From: an uncultured Lachnospiraceae bacterium
GTDB taxonomy: Bacteria; Bacillota_A; Clostridia; Lachnospirales; Lachnospiraceae
Assembly: GCA_902767195.1 (NCBI GenBank)
Contig: CACXGS010000431.1
Location: 1 to 18,362, forward strand
DNA: 18,362 nt
Reading direction: 5' to 3'
Below are positions 13,700 to 18,362 of the stretch, piece after piece (position 1 is the first letter of the stretch; each line of letters opens with the position of its first letter). The notes below the pieces were generated by a model. It was given only the letters and a program-made list of their open reading frames with translations, was not told the origin of the DNA and did not search any database. The position numbers were made by a program, and so were the translations under genes.

Positions 13700-14560
13700 A
13701 TGCAGTATCAATGGTATCCCGGCCATATGACCAAGGCCAGGAGAATGATGCAGGAAAATATAAAGCTGATCGACATCGTGGTGGAACTGGTGGATGCCAG
13801 GATACCACTGAGCAGCAAGAATCCGGATATCGATGATCTGGCCAGAGGAAAGGCCAGACTGATCATATTGAATAAAGCGGCTATGGCGGATGAGAAGCGA
13901 ACGGCCAGATGGGAGGACTACTATCGGGAACAGGGTTTTTTCGTGTGCAGTGTGGACTCCCGCAAGAGGTCGGAATTAAAAGAAGTCCGTCGCCTCATAT
14001 CCGAAGCCTGCAAGGAGAAGAAGGAGAGAGACAGGAAGCGGGGCATTCTGAATCGTCCGATCCGGGCGATGATCGCCGGAATCCCCAACGTCGGAAAGTC
14101 TACTTTTATTAATTCTTTTGCCGGAAAGGCCAGTGCCAGGACCGGGAATAAGCCCGGAGTGACCAGGGGCAAACAGTGGATCAAAATCAATCGGGATGTG
14201 GAACTTCTGGATACACCGGGAATCCTGTGGCCTAAGTTTGAGGATCAGGCCATCGGTATGAGACTGGCCTTTATCGGGTCGATCCGGGAGGAGCTTCTGG
14301 ATACCGGAGATGTGGCGATCCGCCTGATCGACTATCTTAAAGAGAATTATCCCGGTATGCTGACCGATCGGTATCAGGTTGATGAGTCCCCGGAGAGCCG
14401 GGAGCTATTTCAGAAGATTGCCGAAAAGAGAGGCTGTCTGATGAAGGGCAGTCAGATTGATTACGAGAAAGCAGGGAAATTAGTCCTGGACGATTTCCGC
14501 AGTCTCCGGATCGGCAGAATTACATTGGAACTGCCCGACGGTGAACCGGCGGAATCATAA
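13700..14560 (+). CDS. rbgA: Ribosome biogenesis GTPase RbgA (YlqF)
   Basis: A 286-residue circularly permuted GTPase needed for late 50S assembly. Motif order is permuted as expected: a G4-like LNKAAMAD (57-64), then G1 GIPNVGKST (127-135), G2 GVTRGKQW (153-160) and G3 DTPGILWPKFED (171-182), with a C-terminal RNA-binding helical domain containing EKRGCLMKG. The start QWYPGHMTKARR is diagnostic. In Bacillus subtilis RbgA the G4 motif reads NKAD; here the Asp is Ala61, although Asp64 follows. GAAGGAG precedes the ATG. It sits between two signal peptidase genes. Confidence 0.96.
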   Translation: MQYQWYPGHMTKARRMMQENIKLIDIVVELVDARIPLSSKNPDIDDLARGKARLIILNKAAMADEKRTARWEDYYREQGFFVCSVDSRKRSELKEVRRLISEACKEKKERDRKRGILNRPIRAMIAGIPNVGKSTFINSFAGKASARTGNKPGVTRGKQWIKINRDVELLDTPGILWPKFEDQAIGMRLAFIGSIREELLDTGDVAIRLIDYLKENYPGMLTDRYQVDESPESRELFQKIAEKRGCLMKGSQIDYEKAGKLVLDDFRSLRIGRITLELPDGEPAES

Positions 14561-14608
14561 ACAAGCTTATTGCAGCAGAGAGGGCAACATATCAAAGAAG
14601 GTGCAGAG

Positions 14609-15217
14609 ATGTCAAAGAAAAAGAAAAAGGCTGCTTCAACCTCTAACAGTAAAGAGAGTACAATGACCAGCGCGCAGCAGAGAAAGAAAGACATGATAGA
14701 AATGTTGATTTATATCGTTGTTGTTTTTGCCCTTGTCTTTCTGATCACCCGTTATGTAGGACAGAGAACGGTAGTTCACGGGGTATCCATGGATACCACC
14801 CTGGCAGACGGCCAGAGTCTGATCATGGATAAGATTTCTTATCGTTTTAAAGATCCGGAGAGATTTGACATTGTCATCTTCCCCGGTCCGGAGGATGAGA
14901 GCGGCAACAGTGAATACTATATAAAGAGGATTATCGGTTTGCCGGGCGAGACCGTTGATTTCAAGAACGACCGGGTTATGATCAACGGAAAAGAACTGAC
15001 AACAGATGTTTACTCAATTACCGGATACACGGAAGATTACGGAGATATGGATTATCCTCTGACTCTGGAGGAAGGAGAGTATTTCTGTATGGGTGACAAC
15101 CGTCCCCAGAGTTTTGACTGCCGCTATTCAGAGGTGGGAACCGTTCATAAAGATGAGTTTATTGGAAAGGTCTGGATACGTATATGGCCTTTGTCAAAGT
15201 TCGGGAAAGTGGATTGA
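14609..15217 (+). CDS. lepB: Signal peptidase I (second copy)
   Basis: A 202-residue type I signal peptidase. A Lys-rich cytoplasmic start (MSKKKKK) and a Ser/Thr-rich stretch lead to a membrane segment (about 31-49), then HGVSMDTTL with Ser60, YYIKRIIGLPGE with Lys106, and GDNRPQSFDCR. In the last box the usual D-S-R is D-C-R. The start is the ATG at 14609, with GAAGGTG 5 bases before it; an upstream in-frame TTG at 14570 has no good ribosome site and would place a non-homologous tail in front. The stop is one base before the rnhB ATG. Confidence 0.95.
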   Translation: MSKKKKKAASTSNSKESTMTSAQQRKKDMIEMLIYIVVVFALVFLITRYVGQRTVVHGVSMDTTLADGQSLIMDKISYRFKDPERFDIVIFPGPEDESGNSEYYIKRIIGLPGETVDFKNDRVMINGKELTTDVYSITGYTEDYGDMDYPLTLEEGEYFCMGDNRPQSFDCRYSEVGTVHKDEFIGKVWIRIWPLSKFGKVD

Positions 15218-15218
15218 T

Positions 15219-15971
15219 ATGAGAAGCATTCAGGATATTAAAGAAGAGCTTCAAAATGCTAAGAAGGAGCAGCGGGAGCTGCTCCTTCGTGAATATCGCG
15301 ATGATAAAAGAGCCGGGGTCCGGAAGCTGATTGCTTCCTGGGAGAAGCGAGAAGCCAAACTCCGGGAGGAGATCAGCAGAGTGGAGGCTCTGTGCGCTTA
15401 TGAGAAAAAGTATCAGGACTATGAGATGATCTGCGGAGTGGATGAAGTCGGCCGCGGTCCTCTGGCAGGTCCGGTGGCTGCAGGAGCCGTTATCCTGCCC
15501 AAAGACTGCAGGATTCTTTATATCAATGATTCTAAGAAATTATCTGCCGCCAAAAGGGAAGCCCTGTCGGAAGAGATTATGGAGAAAGCTGTCTCCGTAG
15601 GCTACGGAACGGTCTCCCCGGAGCGGATTGATGAGATCGGAATCCTTAATGCAGTCTATGAAGCCATGAGAAAGGCCATTGACAGCCTTTCGGTGCAGCC
15701 GGATCTCCTTTTAAATGATGCTGTGACTATTCCCGGGGTCGAGGTTCCCCAGGTTCCTATCATCAAAGGAGATGCCAAAAGCATTTCTATTGGAGCGGCC
15801 AGTATCATTGCCAAGGTTCGCAGAGATCACCTGATGGAAGAGTACGACCGGATCTATCCCGGCTACGGCTTTGCTTCCAATAAGGGCTACGGGTCCAGGG
15901 AACATATGGAAGCGATCCGAAAGAAAGGGTTATGCCCCATTCACCGGAGATCCTTCGTTCATCAGAATTAG
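15219..15971 (+). CDS. rnhB: Ribonuclease HII
   Basis: A 250-residue RNase HII, which nicks RNA in RNA-DNA hybrids and removes misincorporated ribonucleotides. The catalytic domain opens with CGVDEVGRGPLAGPVAAGAVI (Asp75, Glu76) and carries Asp167 (LLNDAV) and Asp185 (KGDAKS), the likely DEDD set. The first 65 residues form a charged helical extension, also found in the Bacillus protein. The start ATG 15219 is one base after the lepB stop; a longer in-frame reading up to 15093 would lie wholly within lepB and is rejected. Confidence 0.97.
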   Translation: MRSIQDIKEELQNAKKEQRELLLREYRDDKRAGVRKLIASWEKREAKLREEISRVEALCAYEKKYQDYEMICGVDEVGRGPLAGPVAAGAVILPKDCRILYINDSKKLSAAKREALSEEIMEKAVSVGYGTVSPERIDEIGILNAVYEAMRKAIDSLSVQPDLLLNDAVTIPGVEVPQVPIIKGDAKSISIGAASIIAKVRRDHLMEEYDRIYPGYGFASNKGYGSREHMEAIRKKGLCPIHRRSFVHQN

Positions 15972-15985
15972 AAAGGGAAAATTTT

Positions 15986-16345
15986 TTGGACAGACGCAAA
16001 CTGACAGGTACGCTTGGAGAGACCGCTGCAGTTGCTTATCTGACCCGGCACGGAGTCCGGATTTTGGAGAGAAATTACCGGAGCAGGTACGGGGAAATTG
16101 ACTTAATCGGTGCCGACGGGACCGGTTTGATCGTTGTTGAGGTTAAGGCCCGGAAAGGACCGGATTGCGGAGACCCGGCAGAGGCTGTGGATTATCGTAA
16201 GATTCGGAGAATCTGCCGGACATTTAACCATTACCGGATGATTCACAGGTTATCGGATTTCACTCCGGTACGGTTTGACGTGATTGAGATTGACAGAGAA
16301 TTTGGATGCCACTGGATTAAGAATGCATTTGAGTTTGTGGAATAA
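15986..16345 (+). CDS. yraN: YraN family protein (UPF0102), endonuclease-like fold
   Basis: A 119-residue protein of the YraN family. GETAAVAYLTRHGVRILERNYRSRYGEIDLI and VVVEVKARKG give the PD-(D/E)xK nuclease-like set (Glu37, Asp39, Glu52, Lys54). The cellular substrate is not established in my knowledge. The preferred start is TTG at 15986 with AAAGGGA 7 bases before it; this gives a length and N-terminus normal for the family and places the gene just after the rnhB stop. An in-frame ATG at 15932 would overlap rnhB by 40 bases and add 18 residues. The order rnhB-yraN is widespread. Confidence 0.9.
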   Translation: MDRRKLTGTLGETAAVAYLTRHGVRILERNYRSRYGEIDLIGADGTGLIVVEVKARKGPDCGDPAEAVDYRKIRRICRTFNHYRMIHRLSDFTPVRFDVIEIDREFGCHWIKNAFEFVE

Positions 16346-16357
16346 GTAGATGAGACT

Positions 16358-17197
16358 ATGAAGACAATGATGACGATACATAATACCGGAGAGATTACCT
16401 GGTTAAGCCTGCCGGGTCTGGAAATGCCCGGACTGCGTCACGGATTTTCTACCAGAATGGGCGGGGTCAGCAGCGGATATCTTTCCTCTATGAATCTTTC
16501 CTTCGGGGTGGGAGACCAAAGGGAGAATGTCCTGGAGAACTTTTCCCGGATTAGCAAGGCCATCGGATTCCCGCCGGAAGACCTGGTGCTGACCAACCAG
16601 GTCCACGAGGACAGGATCCGTAAGGTAACAGGAAAGGATCGGGGAGATGGGATTCTCAGGGAGACAGTTCCCGGGATCGACGGCCTGATCACCAATGAGC
16701 CGGGTGTGACACTCAGTGTGTTTTTTGCCGACTGTGTTCCCCTGCTATTCTATGATCCTGTAAAAGGGGTCATCGCCACTGCCCATTCCGGATGGCGAGG
16801 CACTGTAAAAAAGATCGGTGCCCGGGTGGTGGAGATGATGAAAGAAGACTATGGCAGCGATGCCGCTGATATCAGGGCCGGCATAGGTCCTTCCATCTGC
16901 AGGGACTGCTATGAAGTCAGCACGGAAGTGTATGACACATTTTCCGAAAGATTCACCCGGAAACAACTGGAACAATTTTTTGAAGAAGGGAGACCCGGAC
17001 ACTACCAGCTTGATCTCTGGGAGGCCAACCGGATCATCCTCAATGAAGCCGGGATACCATGTCCGCAGATCCAGGTGGCGGGTCTGTGCACCTGCTGCCA
17101 CAGCGACCAGCTCTTTTCCCACCGGGCGACGGGAGGGAAACGGGGGGTCATGGGTGGCTTTATCCGATTGGAGAACTATGGAACGACCGATTCATAA
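16358..17197 (+). CDS. pgeF: Peptidoglycan editing factor PgeF (YfiH, polyphenol oxidase-like)
   Basis: A 279-residue protein of the DUF152/YfiH family, formerly called laccase-domain. In Escherichia coli it removes wrong amino acids (such as L-Ser) from muropeptide precursors; purine nucleoside activity is known for other members. Seen: RHGFSTRMGGVSSG, TNQVHEDRI (His83), FFADCVPLLFYDP (Cys126) and AHSGWRGT (His143), the His-Cys-His zinc site, and CTCCHSDQLFSHR near the C-terminus. The ribosome site is weak (TAGATGAGA), and ATG codons at residues 4 and 5 are alternatives. Confidence 0.94.
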   Translation: MKTMMTIHNTGEITWLSLPGLEMPGLRHGFSTRMGGVSSGYLSSMNLSFGVGDQRENVLENFSRISKAIGFPPEDLVLTNQVHEDRIRKVTGKDRGDGILRETVPGIDGLITNEPGVTLSVFFADCVPLLFYDPVKGVIATAHSGWRGTVKKIGARVVEMMKEDYGSDAADIRAGIGPSICRDCYEVSTEVYDTFSERFTRKQLEQFFEEGRPGHYQLDLWEANRIILNEAGIPCPQIQVAGLCTCCHSDQLFSHRATGGKRGVMGGFIRLENYGTTDS

Positions 17198-18362
17198 GAT
17201 AGCCCGCGTAGAAGAAGGCAGTATCGCCTGGGAACTGGGGCTTGAGCCCGGGGACAGTATCCTTGCGGTCAACGGCCATGGAATGCAGGATATCTTTGAC
17301 TATCATTACTATATTGAAGATGAATACATTGAAGTGGAAGTTCTCACCAGAGACGGGGAGACAGTGCTTCTGGAGATTGAGAAGGAAGAGGATGAGGATC
17401 TGGGCCTGGAATTTGTTTCTTCCCTGATGGACCAGTATCACTCCTGCACCAACCAGTGTATTTTCTGTTTTATTGACCAGATGCCGCCGGGAATGAGAGA
17501 AACGCTTTACTTTAAAGATGATGATTCCAGGCTGTCCTTCCTGCAGGGGAATTATATTACCCTGACCAACATGAAGGAGAAAGATATTGAGCGGTTGATC
17601 CGCTATCATCTGTCTCCCATTAACATTTCGGTTCATACTACCAATCCGGGTCTGCGCTGTGAGATGCTCCACAACCGCTTTGCCGGAGATATCCTTGATA
17701 AGATTGAAAGATTTGCCGCCGCGGGGATTACCATGAACAGCCAGATTGTACTCTGCAAGGGTATTAATGACGGGGAGGAACTGGACCGGTCTATTCGTGA
17801 ACTGGGCAGCTATCTTCCTTTTATGGAGAGCCTTTCCGTGGTGCCGGTGGGTTTGACCAAATACCGGGAGAAGCTGAAGAAACTGGAACTCTTCGGCCGG
17901 GAGGATGCAAAGAAGGTGCTGAATCAGATCCGGGGATGGCAGGACCATTTTCGAAGGACAAAAGGGACTGCTTTTGTTCATGCCAGTGATGAGTGGTTTA
18001 TTCTGGCGGGAGAGGACTTTCCCGATGAAGCCTATTACGAGGGGTACGGACAGCTGGAGAACGGGGTCGGTATGATGCGGCTCCTGATCGATGAGGTGAG
18101 AGAACGGCTTGAGGAGCTTGTGGGAGATGAGCGGAACCGCGAAATATCCATAGCGACAGCCGTCCTTGCATATCCTACGATCTGCCGGCTGGCGGAGGAA
18201 GTAAGAGATAAATACCCGGGAATCACGATTCATGTCTACTGTATCCGGAATGATTTCTTTGGGGAGACCATCACGGTTTCCGGACTTCTGACGGGACAGG
18301 ATATCATGGCACAACTGGCAGATAAGAACTTGGGAGAGGTCCTTTTCTTACCGGAAAATGTA
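17178..18362 (+). CDS. DUF512 protein: PDZ plus radical-SAM-like (3' end outside window)
   Basis: The first 395 residues of a protein of the DUF512 family, open to the window end. Residues about 4-70 are a PDZ-like domain (IARVEEGSIAWELGLEPGDSILAVNG). Then comes a CTNQCIFCFID cluster with Cys90, Cys94 and Cys97 in the CxxxCxxC spacing of radical SAM enzymes, then SFLQGNYITLTN and SVHTTNP typical of the barrel, and the DUF512 C-terminal part (VPVGLTKYR, FVHASDEWFILAG, VYCIRNDFFGETITVSGLLTGQD). The reaction is unknown to me; in Clostridia the gene often precedes der (engA). The ATG overlaps the pgeF end by 20 bases, with GGAG 4 bases before it, so translation is probably coupled. Confidence 0.92.
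   Translation, partial: MERPIHKIARVEEGSIAWELGLEPGDSILAVNGHGMQDIFDYHYYIEDEYIEVEVLTRDGETVLLEIEKEEDEDLGLEFVSSLMDQYHSCTNQCIFCFIDQMPPGMRETLYFKDDDSRLSFLQGNYITLTNMKEKDIERLIRYHLSPINISVHTTNPGLRCEMLHNRFAGDILDKIERFAAAGITMNSQIVLCKGINDGEELDRSIRELGSYLPFMESLSVVPVGLTKYREKLKKLELFGREDAKKVLNQIRGWQDHFRRTKGTAFVHASDEWFILAGEDFPDEAYYEGYGQLENGVGMMRLLIDEVRERLEELVGDERNREISIATAVLAYPTICRLAEEVRDKYPGITIHVYCIRNDFFGETITVSGLLTGQDIMAQLADKNLGEVLFLPENV

Noticed and set aside
15093..15218. ATG-initiated N-terminal extension of RnhB inside lepB
   Set aside because: It would be read wholly within the second lepB gene in another frame and has no homology; the ATG at 15219 follows the lepB stop directly.
17160..18314. Minus-strand open frame at the right end
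   Set aside because: The plus strand encodes the DUF512 protein with its Cys cluster, continuous to the window end.
1..18362. CRISPR arrays, transposons, prophage or a multi-gene defence cluster
   Set aside because: No regularly spaced repeats, transposase or integrase motifs, or defence protein set were seen; only the RNase/barstar pair could be linked to competition.

Overview
The window looks like chromosomal DNA of a low- to mid-GC Firmicute of the class Clostridia, most likely family Lachnospiraceae. The reasons are a DUF5688 protein (a family I know mainly from Lachnospiraceae), a second-type RsmH encoded outside the division cluster, a barnase/barstar pair whose RNase is a lipoprotein, sigma-A-type promoters, strong AGGAGG-type ribosome sites and many intrinsic terminators. 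The genus assignment is open.

Left part (1-5900) is accessory. Two minus-strand genes come first: a cytoplasmic tannase/feruloyl-esterase-like hydrolase (101-1687) and a small secreted PPC-like beta-domain protein (1807-2508). A tRNA-Leu(UAG) with its own promoter and terminator precedes rsmH (2862-3905). RsmH converges with, and overlaps by 14 bp, a minus-strand pair: a barnase-type lipoprotein RNase (4146-4751) whose stop codon overlaps the start of its barstar inhibitor (3892-4149). A divergent promoter region then leads to the DUF5688 gene (4916-5893).

Middle part (6016-8883): a compact operon of histidine phosphatase, rarA (replication-fork AAA+ ATPase) and a two-helix small membrane protein, then a monocistronic-looking rubrerythrin with its own promoter and a roughly 90-nt leader.

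Right part (8900-18362) is the conserved translation/secretion block of Firmicutes: ylxM, ffh, rpsP, khpA, rimM, trmD, rplS, lepB, rbgA, lepB (second copy), rnhB, yraN, pgeF and a DUF512 radical-SAM/PDZ gene cut by the window end. These genes join SRP targeting, signal-peptide cleavage, ribosomal proteins, rRNA/tRNA modification and 50S assembly. Visible control points are a consensus promoter nested in a perfect hairpin before ylxM, a terminator-like hairpin between khpA and rimM, a separate promoter plus L19-type leader before rplS, and a terminator after rplS.

I see no CRISPR array, insertion sequence, prophage, or clearly new multi-gene system. The most unusual items are the promoter embedded in the left arm of a terminator-like hairpin before ylxM/ffh, the tannase homologue that has lost both halves of its family disulfide, the lipoprotein RNase/barstar pair with a changed guanine-recognition residue, the RbgA with an altered G4 motif, and the pair of dissimilar signal peptidases around rbgA.
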